Shown piece by piece: positions 17,249-26,135 of a DNA stretch of 64,000 nucleotides; position 1 is the stretch's first letter, and every line of letters begins with the position of its first letter. The notes beneath the pieces were generated by a model. That model saw only the letters and a program-made list of their open reading frames with translations. It had not been told where the DNA came from and ran no database searches. The position numbers and the translations under genes were made by a program. Source of the stretch: Pedobacter hiemivivus (GTDB lineage: Bacteria; Bacteroidota; Bacteroidia; Sphingobacteriales; Sphingobacteriaceae); assembly GCF_004331685.1 (NCBI RefSeq), contig NZ_SJSM01000003.1, positions 1 to 64,000 on the forward strand. Direction: 5' to 3'.

Positions 17249-18382
17249 ATGAACTTATTCGACGTATACCCATTAAATAATATAGAAATAGTAAAAGCAT
17301 CTGGTAGCAAAGTATGGGATGCAAATGGTCAGGAATATTTAGACTTATATGGCGGTCATGCTGTAATTTCTATTGGTCACACCCATCCGCATTATGTAAA
17401 ACGCTTAACAGATCAACTTAATAAAGTAGGCTTTTACTCCAATTCTGTGCTTATTCCTTTACAAGTCGAGCTGGCTGAAAAACTCGGCAAAGTTTCAGGG
17501 AAGACAGATTTCCAGTTGTTCCTATGTAACTCAGGAGCTGAAGCCAATGAAAATGCATTAAAGCTAGCCTCTTTTTACAATGGAAGAAAAAAGGTAATTG
17601 CCTTTAAGGGGGCTTTCCATGGCAGAACTTCTTTGGCGGTTTCTGCAACAGATAATCCTAAAATTATCGCTCCAGTAAACGAAACTGATAACATTATTTT
17701 CTTGCCACACAATGATGAAGCTGCTTTAGCGAATGCATTTGCGGAGTATGGAAATGAAATTACAGCCGTAATTATTGAAGGAATACAAGGTGTTGGTGGT
17801 ATCAAAGAGGCTTCTGTAAGCTTTTTACAAAAGATCCGTTCACTTTGTGACCAATATAATGCCGTTTATATTGCGGATAGTGTGCAGTGCGGTTACGGCA
17901 GAACAGGTAAATTCTACTCGCATGATTATGCAGGTGTTGATGCCGACATTTATACCATGGCAAAAGGAATGGGTAATGGTTTCCCGATAGGAGGGATTTC
18001 TATTGCGCCTAAGTTTAAGCCTTGGCATGGTATGTTGGGTACCACTTTTGGTGGTAACCATTTGGCTTGTGCAGCTGCATTGGCAGTTTTGGAAATTATT
18101 GAACAGGATAATCTGTTAAAAAATGCGGAAGAGGTTGGCACTTATCTGATCAATGAATTAAAGCAAATAGAGGGAATAAAAGAAGTGCGTGGGCGTGGCT
18201 TAATGATCGGAATAGAACTTCCAGAAAGCCTTCAAAACGTAAAAAAAGACTTACTATTTAAATATAAAATCTTTACTGGAGAGGCAAAGCCTAATGTCAT
18301 CAGACTATTGCCTGCTTTAAATTTAACTAAGGATCTGGCAGATCAATTTTTGAATGATTTTAAAACCGCTTTAAAAGGATGA
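17249..18382 (+). CDS. argD: Acylornithine aminotransferase (PLP)
   Basis: 377-residue class-III aminotransferase. PLP is held by Lys239 in YTMAKGMGNGFPIGG. The cofactor-phosphate region is CNSGAEANENALKLA and the GAFHGRTSLAVSAT motif is intact. It transaminates N-acylglutamate semialdehyde to N-acylornithine. A 92-bp gap separates it from argC, the only sizeable gap inside the operon, and an internal promoter there is possible (TATAATGG at about 17211). Its stop overlaps the start of the carbamoyltransferase by 4 bp (ATGA). Confidence 0.94.
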   Translation: MNLFDVYPLNNIEIVKASGSKVWDANGQEYLDLYGGHAVISIGHTHPHYVKRLTDQLNKVGFYSNSVLIPLQVELAEKLGKVSGKTDFQLFLCNSGAEANENALKLASFYNGRKKVIAFKGAFHGRTSLAVSATDNPKIIAPVNETDNIIFLPHNDEAALANAFAEYGNEITAVIIEGIQGVGGIKEASVSFLQKIRSLCDQYNAVYIADSVQCGYGRTGKFYSHDYAGVDADIYTMAKGMGNGFPIGGISIAPKFKPWHGMLGTTFGGNHLACAAALAVLEIIEQDNLLKNAEEVGTYLINELKQIEGIKEVRGRGLMIGIELPESLQNVKKDLLFKYKIFTGEAKPNVIRLLPALNLTKDLADQFLNDFKTALKG

Positions 18383-19341
18383 ACCAATTCACCTCAGTAA
18401 ATGATGTGCAAGACATCGGCCAATTGGTTAATGATGCATTGGCACTTAAAGAAAGCCCGTATGCGCACCAGCATTTGGGTAAAAATAAAACTCTTGGGCT
18501 AGTTTTTTTAAATCCCAGCTTACGTACCCGTTTAAGCACTCAAAAGGCAGCCCTTAATTTAGGGATGAATGTGATGGTGATGAACATGGATAAAGAGGGT
18601 TGGGCACTAGAAACACAAGATGGTATCGTGATGGACGGAACTACCGTAGAGCATATTCGGGAGGCTGCAGCTGTAATGGGGCAGTACTGTGATGTGCTGG
18701 GCTTGCGTTCTTTTCCTAAACTGTTGAACCGTGATGAGGATTATAACGAAGATTTCTTCAATAAATTTATAAAATATTGCAAGGTTCCTGTGGTTAGCTT
18801 AGAAAGCGCGACCCGCCACCCCTTACAAAGTTTGGCCGATCTGGTTACAATAAAAGAAACCTGGAAAGGTCCTGCTAAACCGAAGGTTGTTTTAGCCTGG
18901 GCACCACACATAAAAGCATTGCCGCAGGCAGTTCCTAACTCTTTTTCGGAGTGGATGTGCAAAGCGCAGCAAGAGGGAATGCTTGATTTTACCATTGCTC
19001 AACCTAGAGGTTATGAGTTAAATGCAGATTTTACGCAAGGAGCTCATATTACCCATGATTTGGATGAGGCTTTGGCCGGTGCAGATTACATTTACGTTAA
19101 AAATTGGTCTAGCTATGAGGAATATGGTAAAGTATTACCTTTTACAGAAGGCTGGATGCTAACTAATGATAAGTTAAAACCGACTAACGACGCGCGGGTG
19201 ATGCATTGCTTACCTGTTCGTCGCGATTTAGAGCTTTCATCAGAAATATTGGATGGTCCTAATTCATTGGTGATCCATGAAGCGGGAAACCGCTTATGGG
19301 CAGCGCAGGCGGTGTTAAAGCAAATGCTTGAAAAACTATAG
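18379..19341 (+). CDS. argF': N-acylornithine carbamoyltransferase (succinyl- or acetylornithine)
   Basis: 320 residues. The carbamoyl-phosphate motif is FLNPSLRTR (43-51), with HPLQSLAD and HCLPVRR as further active-site segments. The SLRTR form and overall pattern fit acetyl/succinyl-ornithine carbamoyltransferases rather than ordinary ornithine carbamoyltransferase, so carbamoylation happens while the acyl group is still on. The specificity residue is Val90 (in DGTTVEHI). The corresponding residue is Glu92 in the acetyl-specific Xanthomonas enzyme and Pro90 in the succinyl-specific Bacteroides enzyme. Val is neither, but a non-Glu residue points to succinylornithine. The alignment is from memory. 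It overlaps argD by 4 bp and is 5 bp before argB. Confidence 0.9.
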   Translation: MNQFTSVNDVQDIGQLVNDALALKESPYAHQHLGKNKTLGLVFLNPSLRTRLSTQKAALNLGMNVMVMNMDKEGWALETQDGIVMDGTTVEHIREAAAVMGQYCDVLGLRSFPKLLNRDEDYNEDFFNKFIKYCKVPVVSLESATRHPLQSLADLVTIKETWKGPAKPKVVLAWAPHIKALPQAVPNSFSEWMCKAQQEGMLDFTIAQPRGYELNADFTQGAHITHDLDEALAGADYIYVKNWSSYEEYGKVLPFTEGWMLTNDKLKPTNDARVMHCLPVRRDLELSSEILDGPNSLVIHEAGNRLWAAQAVLKQMLEKL

Positions 19342-19346
19342 GGCAT

Positions 19347-20138
19347 ATGAAAAAGAAACTAAGTGTAATTAAAATCGGGGGTAACGTAATTGACGATTCA
19401 GAAAAACTACATCGGTTCTTACTGGACTTTACAGCGCTTCCGGGCGACAAGATTTTAATTCATGGTGGTGGAAAAATTGCTACAGAGTTAGGCGTTTCGC
19501 TTGGTGTAGAAGCTAAAATGGTTGAAGGCAGACGGATTACTGATATAGAAACCCTTCGTGTGGTAACTATGGTGTATGCCGGCTTAATCAATAAAAACAT
19601 GGTGGCCCAGTTACAGGCAAAAGGCTGTAACGCAATAGGGCTTACCGGTGCAGATGGCAATATCATTAAAGCGGTAAAGCGGCCTGTAAAGGATATAGAT
19701 TATGGTTTTGTAGGTGATTTGGATGCTTCATCTGTCTCCACTAAAACCCTTTCTAGCCTATTAGAAGTAGGATTGGTACCTGTACTTTGTGCCATTACCC
19801 ACGATGGGGAAACACAGCTTTTAAATACAAATGCCGACACTATTGCTTCGGCAGTGGCAGTGGCTATGTCGGATTTCTATGAAACTTCGTTAATCTATTG
19901 CTTTGAAAAGCGAGGAGTAATGCGTGATATAGACGACGATAGTTCATTGGTAACAGAGATAAAGATGGAGCAGTTTGACACCTTAAAAAGTGAAGGTGTG
20001 GTTTCAGGCGGAATGATCCCTAAATTGCACAATGCTTTTGAAGCAATAAAAAGTGGCGTAGCAGCTGTGTACATTGGTAAGGCTGATGAACTGCCACAGA
20101 TTAATGAAAATAATTTCGGAACCAGATTAATAAAATAA
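19347..20138 (+). CDS. argB: N-acylglutamate kinase
   Basis: 263-residue amino-acid-kinase-fold enzyme. Substrate and ATP contacts are seen in IKIGGNVID, LIHGGGKIATELG and the C-terminal GGMIPKLHNAFEAIKSGV. It phosphorylates N-acylglutamate, the second step of the pathway. It lacks the long N-terminal helix found in arginine-inhibited hexameric kinases, which suggests a form not strongly feedback-inhibited by arginine; this is inference. It is 5 bp after the carbamoyltransferase gene and 2 bp before proC. Confidence 0.94.
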   Translation: MKKKLSVIKIGGNVIDDSEKLHRFLLDFTALPGDKILIHGGGKIATELGVSLGVEAKMVEGRRITDIETLRVVTMVYAGLINKNMVAQLQAKGCNAIGLTGADGNIIKAVKRPVKDIDYGFVGDLDASSVSTKTLSSLLEVGLVPVLCAITHDGETQLLNTNADTIASAVAVAMSDFYETSLIYCFEKRGVMRDIDDDSSLVTEIKMEQFDTLKSEGVVSGGMIPKLHNAFEAIKSGVAAVYIGKADELPQINENNFGTRLIK

Positions 20139-20140
20139 TT

Positions 20141-20959
20141 ATGAACAAGTTTAAAGGCAGCATTGCTATTTTAGGAAGCGGAAACATTGGTATCTCTTTA
20201 GCCAAAGGTCTAGTTAAATCTAACTATGCCGAACCCGGACAGATCAGTTTAACCAGAAGAAATATTTCGGGTTTAAGTGCATTGGCCGAGCAAGGTTTTG
20301 TAGTTAGTGATGACAACGCTGCTGTAGTTGCAAATGCCGATATTGTTGTTTTGGCGGTATTGCCGCAACAATTGAACAACTTGTTATCCCAAATAGAAGC
20401 TGTTGTTGATGATAAAAAGCAATTGTTTATTTCTGTTGCTTCCGGTGTAAGCTGTATAGATATCAGGAGTAAATTAGGTGAAAACGTACAGGTGATTAGG
20501 GCAATGCCAAATACGGCGATCGCCATTGGACAGTCTATGACCTGTGTGGCTACTGACAATGCAACTGCCGAAAATGTAGCAGAGGTGATCAGGATGTTCG
20601 AAACTGTAGGTTCTGTGGTTAAAATTAACGAAGACCTCATGACTTCGGCTACGGCCTTATGTGCTTGTGGTATCGCATTCTTCTTAAGAGCGATCAGAGC
20701 AGCATCGCAAGGCGGAGTAGAGATCGGTTTCCATGCCGATGAAGCTTTAAAAATGGCTGTGCAAACAGCTAAAGGCGCTGCCGATCTGTTATTACTGATG
20801 CAATCACACCCTGAGCAGGAAATTGATAAAGTAACTTCTCCTAAGGGCTGTACCATAGCAGGATTAAACGAAATGGAGCACAATGGCTTCAGTTCATCAT
20901 TAATAAAAGGAATTAAACTTTCAGCAATTAAAGCGGGTGCTTTATATACAAAAGAATAG
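20141..20959 (+). CDS. proC: Pyrroline-5-carboxylate reductase
   Basis: 272 residues. N-terminal NADPH-binding motif LGSGNIGISLAKGL and the C-terminal signature (SPKGCTIAGLNEMEHNGFSS), which matches the P5C reductase pattern. It makes proline from pyrroline-5-carboxylate. Its place inside the arginine operon, 2 bp after argB and 2 bp before argE, suggests joint control of the two glutamate-derived amino acids. proA and proB are not in the window. Confidence 0.93.
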   Translation: MNKFKGSIAILGSGNIGISLAKGLVKSNYAEPGQISLTRRNISGLSALAEQGFVVSDDNAAVVANADIVVLAVLPQQLNNLLSQIEAVVDDKKQLFISVASGVSCIDIRSKLGENVQVIRAMPNTAIAIGQSMTCVATDNATAENVAEVIRMFETVGSVVKINEDLMTSATALCACGIAFFLRAIRAASQGGVEIGFHADEALKMAVQTAKGAADLLLLMQSHPEQEIDKVTSPKGCTIAGLNEMEHNGFSSSLIKGIKLSAIKAGALYTKE

Positions 20960-20961
20960 AT

Positions 20962-22032
20962 ATGATGATAGCGGGACTGCAAAAAGATAGTTTAGAGTTG
21001 TTGAAACAATTGATCAGCATACAATCCTTTAGCAGAGAAGAGGATAAAACAGCTGATGCAATTGAGGTTTTTTTGCAGCAGAAAGGTATAAAAACCAATC
21101 GAAAGCTGAATAATATATGGGCTTATAACAAGCATTTTGATGCGGCTAAGCCGACATTGCTTTTAAATTCGCACCATGACACCGTAAAACCAAATACAGG
21201 CTATACGCGCAACCCTTACGACGCTGCGGTTGAAGATGGTAAATTGTACGGCTTGGGCAGTAATGATGCCGGAGGATGTCTCGTATCGCTTATAGCGACC
21301 TTTCTTTACTACTATGATCAGGAAGGCTTAAATTATAACATTTGCCTGGCCACTACCGCTGAGGAAGAAATATCTGGTAGCAATGGTTTAGAGTGTGTGT
21401 TGCCTGATTTAGGCGAACTGGAGTTTGCTATTGTAGGTGAGCCGACATTAATGAACCTGGCAATTGCCGAAAGGGGATTGTTGGTGTTGGATTGTACCAC
21501 ACATGGAAAAGCAGGTCATGCCGCACGTGAAGAGGGGGATAACGCCATTTATAAAGCTTTAAAGGATATCGAATGGTTTCGTAGCTATCGTTTTTCTAAG
21601 GTGTCTGAGATGTTTGGCCCTTTAAAAATGTCAGTTACGATTATCAATGCCGGTTCTCAGCACAATGTTGTTCCTGCTACTTGTAATTTTACGGTTGATG
21701 TTCGGGTAACTGATGCTTATACAAATGAGGAGGTATTAAAGATCATTCGTACAAATGTGGATTGCGATGTGCAACCCCGTTCTACAAGATTAAAACCTTC
21801 ATCTATTGATAAAGAACACCCAATAGTCCAATCCGGATTGGCTTTAGGTCGTACTACCTATGGTTCACCGACTACCTCTGATCAGGCATTATTAAGCATT
21901 CCCTCTTTAAAAGTTGGGCCTGGAGATTCTGCCCGCTCGCACATGGCTGATGAATATGTGCATGTCAACGAAATTGAAGAAGGTATTGAGCTTTATATCG
22001 CAATGCTGAAACCAGTAGTAGGGGGCAAATAG
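20962..22032 (+). CDS. argE: M20-family N-acyl-citrulline/ornithine deacylase (ArgE-like)
   Basis: 356 residues. Di-zinc M20 motifs are present: LLNSHHDTVKP (about 67-77), GSNDAGG (99-105) and TAEEEISG (132-139) with the general-base Glu. A dimerisation domain follows the metal-binding half. Two Met codons start the protein. Because the pathway carbamoylates N-acylornithine, the natural substrate should be N-succinyl- or N-acetyl-citrulline and not N-acetylornithine; that is inferred from the operon. It is 23 bp before argH. Confidence 0.9.
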   Translation: MMIAGLQKDSLELLKQLISIQSFSREEDKTADAIEVFLQQKGIKTNRKLNNIWAYNKHFDAAKPTLLLNSHHDTVKPNTGYTRNPYDAAVEDGKLYGLGSNDAGGCLVSLIATFLYYYDQEGLNYNICLATTAEEEISGSNGLECVLPDLGELEFAIVGEPTLMNLAIAERGLLVLDCTTHGKAGHAAREEGDNAIYKALKDIEWFRSYRFSKVSEMFGPLKMSVTIINAGSQHNVVPATCNFTVDVRVTDAYTNEEVLKIIRTNVDCDVQPRSTRLKPSSIDKEHPIVQSGLALGRTTYGSPTTSDQALLSIPSLKVGPGDSARSHMADEYVHVNEIEEGIELYIAMLKPVVGGK

Positions 22033-22055
22033 ATTAAAATTTTAAAAATTGATAC

Positions 22056-23387
22056 ATGAAGATCTGGCAAAAAAATATTGATGTAAATAAGGATATTGAA
22101 ACTTTTACGGTTGGTAAAGACAGGGAACTGGATTTGCAAATGGCAGCTTTTGACGTTTTAGGCTCACTTGCACACGTAGAAATGCTGGAAAGCATAGGTT
22201 TGCTTACCGCCGACGAGCTTGTAGAGATTCAAAAAGAACTTAAAAATATTTACGCTGAAATAGCGGCTGGAAAGTTCGTTATCGAAGATACTGTTGAAGA
22301 TGTACACTCTCAGGTTGAGTGGTTGCTAACTCAAAGAATTGGGGAGGCAGGAAAAAAAATACATAGCGGACGCTCGCGCAATGATCAGGTTTTGGTTGAT
22401 CTGAAATTATATTTCAGAAGCTGCATTGAAGAGATGGTGGGCAATACCAATGTGTTGTTCGGACAATTGATTTCGTTGAGTAATACACATAAGGATAAAC
22501 TGTTGCCGGGCTATACGCATTTACAAATTGCAATGCCTTCGTCGTTTGGACTATGGTTTGGTGCTTATGCCGAAAGTTTGGTAGATGATATGGAATTGAT
22601 GTTGGCGGCCTGGAAAATCTGTAACAAAAACCCTTTGGGCTCTGCGGCGGGTTATGGCTCTTCTTTTCCTTTAAACAGAACCATGACGACTGCATTGCTA
22701 GGCTTTGAGCGTTTAAATTACAATGTGGTTTATGCGCAGATGGGTAGGGGCAAAACAGAAAGAATTTTGGCGCAGGCCATGTCTTCTGTTGCTGCATCAT
22801 TAGCAAAAATGGCAATGGATGTTTGTCTGTTCATCAATCAGAATTTCGGGTTTATCAGCTTCCCAGACGAATTGACTACAGGATCGAGCATTATGCCGCA
22901 CAAAAAGAATCCTGATGTATTTGAGTTGATCCGCTCACGTTGCAATAAGATTCAGGCTTTGCCAAATGAGATTGCTTTAATGATCACCAATTTGCCTTCT
23001 GGGTATCACCGCGATTTGCAGCTGTTAAAAGAGAATCTTTTCCCTGCAATTACCTCTTTGAACGAATGCTTGGAAATGACCACTTTCATGCTTCAAAACA
23101 TTACCGTGAAAGATCATATTCTGGATGACAAGAAATATGCTTATTTATTTAGCGTAGAGGTGGTGAATGAACTGGCGTTGAATGGTACTCCTTTTAGGGA
23201 AGCTTATAAAATCGTTGGCGAATCTATTGATAATGGCACTTTTGCTCCGGGTAAAGCCGTAAACCATACGCATGAAGGAAGTATTGGAAACCTTTGCAAT
23301 GGAGAGATTGAAGGCATGATGACGGAAGTGTTATCGCAATTTAAATTTGAAAAAACACATCAGGCTATCGAGAAATTACTGGCGTAG
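22056..23387 (+). CDS. argH: Argininosuccinate lyase
   Basis: 443 residues of the fumarase/aspartase superfamily. The superfamily signature GSSIMPHKKNPDVFE lies at about residue 276. The segments KIHSGRSRNDQVLVDL and GYTHLQIAMPSSFG bind substrate. It cleaves argininosuccinate to arginine and fumarate, the last step of the operon. It is the terminal gene; the transcript then enters a palindromic repeat region and meets a hairpin that also ends the convergent prfC. Confidence 0.95.
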   Translation: MKIWQKNIDVNKDIETFTVGKDRELDLQMAAFDVLGSLAHVEMLESIGLLTADELVEIQKELKNIYAEIAAGKFVIEDTVEDVHSQVEWLLTQRIGEAGKKIHSGRSRNDQVLVDLKLYFRSCIEEMVGNTNVLFGQLISLSNTHKDKLLPGYTHLQIAMPSSFGLWFGAYAESLVDDMELMLAAWKICNKNPLGSAAGYGSSFPLNRTMTTALLGFERLNYNVVYAQMGRGKTERILAQAMSSVAASLAKMAMDVCLFINQNFGFISFPDELTTGSSIMPHKKNPDVFELIRSRCNKIQALPNEIALMITNLPSGYHRDLQLLKENLFPAITSLNECLEMTTFMLQNITVKDHILDDKKYAYLFSVEVVNELALNGTPFREAYKIVGESIDNGTFAPGKAVNHTHEGSIGNLCNGEIEGMMTEVLSQFKFEKTHQAIEKLLA

Positions 23388-23419
23388 CAAGATTGTATCA
23401 TTATAAAATTATGCCCTTG

Positions 23420-23471
23420 GCCGTCATCCTGAGACTCTAGCATTAGAAAAAATATAAAAAAGGGGGAATGA
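23420..23471. repeat. Imperfect half copy of the CGTCATCCTG repeat
   Basis: CGTCATCCTGA at 23420-23430 carries the same arm as the repeats at 11303 and 23492. It can pair weakly with GGAATGAC at 23464-23471. The pairing is imperfect, so this is listed as a degenerate copy. Confidence 0.4.
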
Positions 23472-23491
23472 CATACGTGCTATATGCTCCT

Positions 23492-23571
23492 CGTCATCCT
23501 GAATTTATTTCAGGATCGCTCAAGAGAAAGACCATGCCAGTGCGAGATCCTGAAATAAATTCAGGATGACG
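23492..23571. repeat. Large palindromic intergenic repeat after argH
   Basis: Two perfectly complementary 26-bp arms (23492-23517 beginning CGTCATCCTGAATT; 23546-23571 ending TTCAGGATGACG) flank a 28-nt loop. The arm start matches the repeat after polA at 11303. It resembles REP-like or miniature palindromic elements that insert between genes. It contains no ORF. Confidence 0.8.
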
Positions 23572-23573
23572 AA

Positions 23574-23607
23574 AAAAATGCCGGAAGACAAATCTTCCGG
23601 CATTTTT
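23574..23607. terminator. Terminator of prfC, also facing argH
   Basis: Perfect 15-bp inverted repeat (AAAAATGCCGGAAGA and complement) with loop CAAA, flanked by A and T runs, so it works on both strands. The core is the same as in the rlmI terminator at 329-350. The stop codon of prfC overlaps its edge at 23609. Confidence 0.85.
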
Positions 23608-23608
23608 G

Positions 23609-25189
23609 TTATTTAAACTCTGATGTTTTATGGAATTCAATATCAGGAAAATCCCTCATTGTCATATTGATCATGAACTCATTGTCGGCTAGATAAACCG
23701 GGTTACCGTCTTTATCTTCACCGATATGTGCTTGTTTCCTTTTCAGGAACTCAGCAAGTTTAGTCTTGTCTTTTGATGTAACCCAATTAGAACGCGTATA
23801 GCTAAGCATCCTAAATGCAGCTTTAGCGCCATATTCATGTTCCAAACGGAAGGCAATTACTTCAAATTGAAGTTCACCTACAGCACCAACTACCTTACGG
23901 TTTCCGGGTTGCATGATAAACAATTGTGCTACGCCTTCCTCTGTAAGCTGTTGTATGCCTTTCTCCAGCTGTTTTGTCTTTAATGGGTCTCTGTTCTCTA
24001 ATTCCTTAAATATCTCGGGAGAGAAGCTAGGAATGCCTTTAAATTGAAGTTTCTCTCCTTCAGTAAGCGTGTCGCCTATTTTAAAGTTTCCGCTGTCATA
24101 AAGACCTACCACATCACCAGGCCATGCTTCTTCAACGATACTTTTTTCGTTGGCCATGAAATCCATCGGGTTGGAGAATTTCAGTTTCTTATCCTGACGG
24201 GTGTGGTAATAAAATTTATTACGTTCAAACTTGCCCGAACAAACCCTTAAGAAGGCAATTCTGTCGCGGTGTTTTGGATCAAGGTTTGCGTGGATTTTAA
24301 ATACAAAGCCAGAAAAGTTCTTTTCTTCAGCTGCCACTTCACGCTGCTCAGCCTCACGTCCCTTTGGACTTGGGGCGATATTGATGAAAGTATCCAGCAA
24401 TTCTTTGATACCAAAGTTATTGATAGCACTACCAAAAAATACCGGTGCCAACAACCCTTCAATGTACATGCTTTTGTCTAAGTCGCCATAAACACCATGT
24501 ACAAGTTCTAAATCACCTTTTAAGCCTTCAAGCTCTTTAGGTTTTAAAAACTTATTCAGGTTCTCGTCATTTAAGTCATTAACCTCAATTACTGGTGCGC
24601 TGATTTTTGACTTATCAGGTTCAAACAGGTTTAAGTGTTTGTTGTATATGCTATACACGCCTTTAAAAGTGTGTCCCTGACCAATTGGCCAAGATAAAGG
24701 GCAAAGGCTGATGTTTAATTTACTTTCAACTTCATCCAGTAAATCGAAGGCTTCTTTACCCTCGCGGTCCATTTTATTGATAAAAATGATTACCGGAGTG
24801 TTACGCATTCTACAAACAGACATTAATTTCTCTGTTTGTTCCTCAACCCCCTTCACACAATCCACAACGAGGATTACGCTATCTACTGCTGATAAGGTAC
24901 GGTAAGTATCTTCCGCAAAATCCTTGTGACCAGGTGTGTCTAAAATGTTGATACGCTTGCCATTATATTCAAAACCCATTACAGAAGTAGCTACAGAGAT
25001 ACCACGCTGTTTCTCTATCTCCATAAAATCGGAAGTATTGCTTTGGTTGGCCTTGTTGCGTTTTACCGCTCCAGCCGTATTAATGGCACCGCCAAAAAGC
25101 AGGAATTTCTCTGTTAAGGTTGTTTTACCGGCATCGGGGTGACTGATAATGGCAAATGTTTTTCGTTTTTCTATTTCTGGGTGAATCAT
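23609..25189 (-). CDS. prfC: Peptide chain release factor 3 (GTPase)
   Basis: 526 residues, full length. GTPase motifs: G1 [14 protein letters not shown] (about 15-28), G2 around the [10 protein letters not shown] segment, G3 [13 protein letters not shown], and G4 INKMDREGK. The domain-III/C-terminal pattern ([17 protein letters not shown]) separates RF3 from EF-G. It recycles RF1/RF2 from the ribosome after termination. The N-terminus [21 protein letters not shown] is that expected for the family. Single gene, minus strand. Confidence 0.96.
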   Translation of the reverse strand: MIHPEIEKRKTFAIISHPDAGKTTLTEKFLLFGGAINTAGAVKRNKANQSNTSDFMEIEKQRGISVATSVMGFEYNGKRINILDTPGHKDFAEDTYRTLSAVDSVILVVDCVKGVEEQTEKLMSVCRMRNTPVIIFINKMDREGKEAFDLLDEVESKLNISLCPLSWPIGQGHTFKGVYSIYNKHLNLFEPDKSKISAPVIEVNDLNDENLNKFLKPKELEGLKGDLELVHGVYGDLDKSMYIEGLLAPVFFGSAINNFGIKELLDTFINIAPSPKGREAEQREVAAEEKNFSGFVFKIHANLDPKHRDRIAFLRVCSGKFERNKFYYHTRQDKKLKFSNPMDFMANEKSIVEEAWPGDVVGLYDSGNFKIGDTLTEGEKLQFKGIPSFSPEIFKELENRDPLKTKQLEKGIQQLTEEGVAQLFIMQPGNRKVVGAVGELQFEVIAFRLEHEYGAKAAFRMLSYTRSNWVTSKDKTKLAEFLKRKQAHIGEDKDGNPVYLADNEFMINMTMRDFPDIEFHKTSEFK

Positions 25190-25275
25190 AAAGAATTAAG
25201 CCTGTGCGTTCAACGCGGCTGCAAAGATAATTATAATATATAAAAATCAGCGTCTGAGTAAAAGCATTGCATTTG

Positions 25276-25310
25276 CCCCATCTTGCTATTCCAATTTGGA
25301 AGAGCAAAGG
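25276..25310. repeat. Partial copy of ORF6N coding sequence, downstream side
   Basis: The segment (with CTTGCTATTCCAA at 25282-25294 and an imperfect complementary arm to 25309) matches positions 25629-25662 inside the ORF6N gene with substitutions. Read on the minus strand it would encode FQIGIARWGK, against FQNGIAKWGG in the gene. It lies between prfC and the ORF6N stop. Confidence 0.65.
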
Positions 25311-25328
25311 CAATAAAGTATACCTTTA

Positions 25329-25883
25329 TTAAAAACTATCTGGCTTAAAACCAATTCTTTTTCTTGGAGGATTAGGCTTTTCTTGTTTTTCCAGCAGTTC
25401 ATCTAGGTATCTGAATACGATCTCCATATTTTTATCTTGATTATCAAGCTTCGTTTTAATCTTCTCAATTTCTAAACGCAAATCGGTGTTATCTGCCAAC
25501 ATTTGACGAATACGGGTAAAAATCCGCATGATCTGAATATTTACCGTTATGGCTCTATCACTCGACAATACTCCTGATAGCATTGCCACACCCTGCTCTG
25601 TAAATACATTCGGCGGCTGCCGTCTTCCACCCCATTTTGCTATTCCATTTTGGAAGTCCAAGTTTTTAAATTCTTCATTAGTTAAACGAAACATGAAATC
25701 ATCGGGAAAACGCTTAATATTTCTTGCAATCGCTTTATTTAAATTGCTTGTAGTTACCTGATATAACTCAGCGAGGTCTTCATCCAGCATAACCTTATGG
25801 CCACGAATGAGATAGATCTGCTTCATTATAATTTCATCTGGGATGATAAGAAACTTCGTTCCAATAGGGTTTTCTTCTTCCAT
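25329..25883 (-). CDS. ORF6N-domain protein
   Basis: 184 residues. An ORF6N domain covers about residues 12-100: IYLIRGHKVMLDEDLAELY, the NLNKAIARNIKRFPDDFMF segment and FTEQGVAMLSGVLSSDRA are its conserved parts. A C-terminal helical, charged region (about 125-165) could form a coiled coil. ORF6N is a DNA-binding-associated domain first seen in phage antirepressor-type proteins, and Bacteroidota chromosomes carry many lone copies of unknown role. The gene is unusual in having fragments of its own middle section on both sides (25276-25310 and 25963-26125). There are no phage structural genes nearby. An internal Met (MKQIYL, residue 20) is an alternative start. Confidence 0.85.
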   Translation of the reverse strand: MEEENPIGTKFLIIPDEIIMKQIYLIRGHKVMLDEDLAELYQVTTSNLNKAIARNIKRFPDDFMFRLTNEEFKNLDFQNGIAKWGGRRQPPNVFTEQGVAMLSGVLSSDRAITVNIQIMRIFTRIRQMLADNTDLRLEIEKIKTKLDNQDKNMEIVFRYLDELLEKQEKPNPPRKRIGFKPDSF

Positions 25884-25962
25884 AACATGCTTACTTTTGG
25901 CTAAGATCTATAGTTATTGTATAATAATTACTATATGTTAAAATTAATTAAGCTGGTATGGG

Positions 25963-26114
25963 AAATATTTTCTTACCAATCTTGCTATTCCAATTTGGAA
26001 TAGCAAGATTTTAAATTCTTCATCAGTTAAACGAAACATGAAGTAATCGGGGGAAACGCTAAATATTTTCTTACCAATCTTGCTATTCCAATTTGGAATA
26101 GCAAGATTTTAAAT
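25963..26114. repeat. Two tandem 98-bp-period copies related to the ORF6N gene
   Basis: A 54-bp segment at 25963-26016 recurs nearly unchanged at 26061-26114, offset 98 bp. Between and around them the sequence follows the ORF6N coding region 25631-25731 (TTAAATTCTTCATyAGTTAA, then ACGAAACATGAA) with small indels. Each copy contains a perfect palindrome with 13-bp arms CTTGCTATTCCAA / TTGGAATAGCAAG and a single-base spacer (25981-26007 and 26079-26105). The frame is broken, so these are not coding. Confidence 0.75.
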
Positions 26115-26135
26115 CCTTCACAAGGTTAAGGCTTC

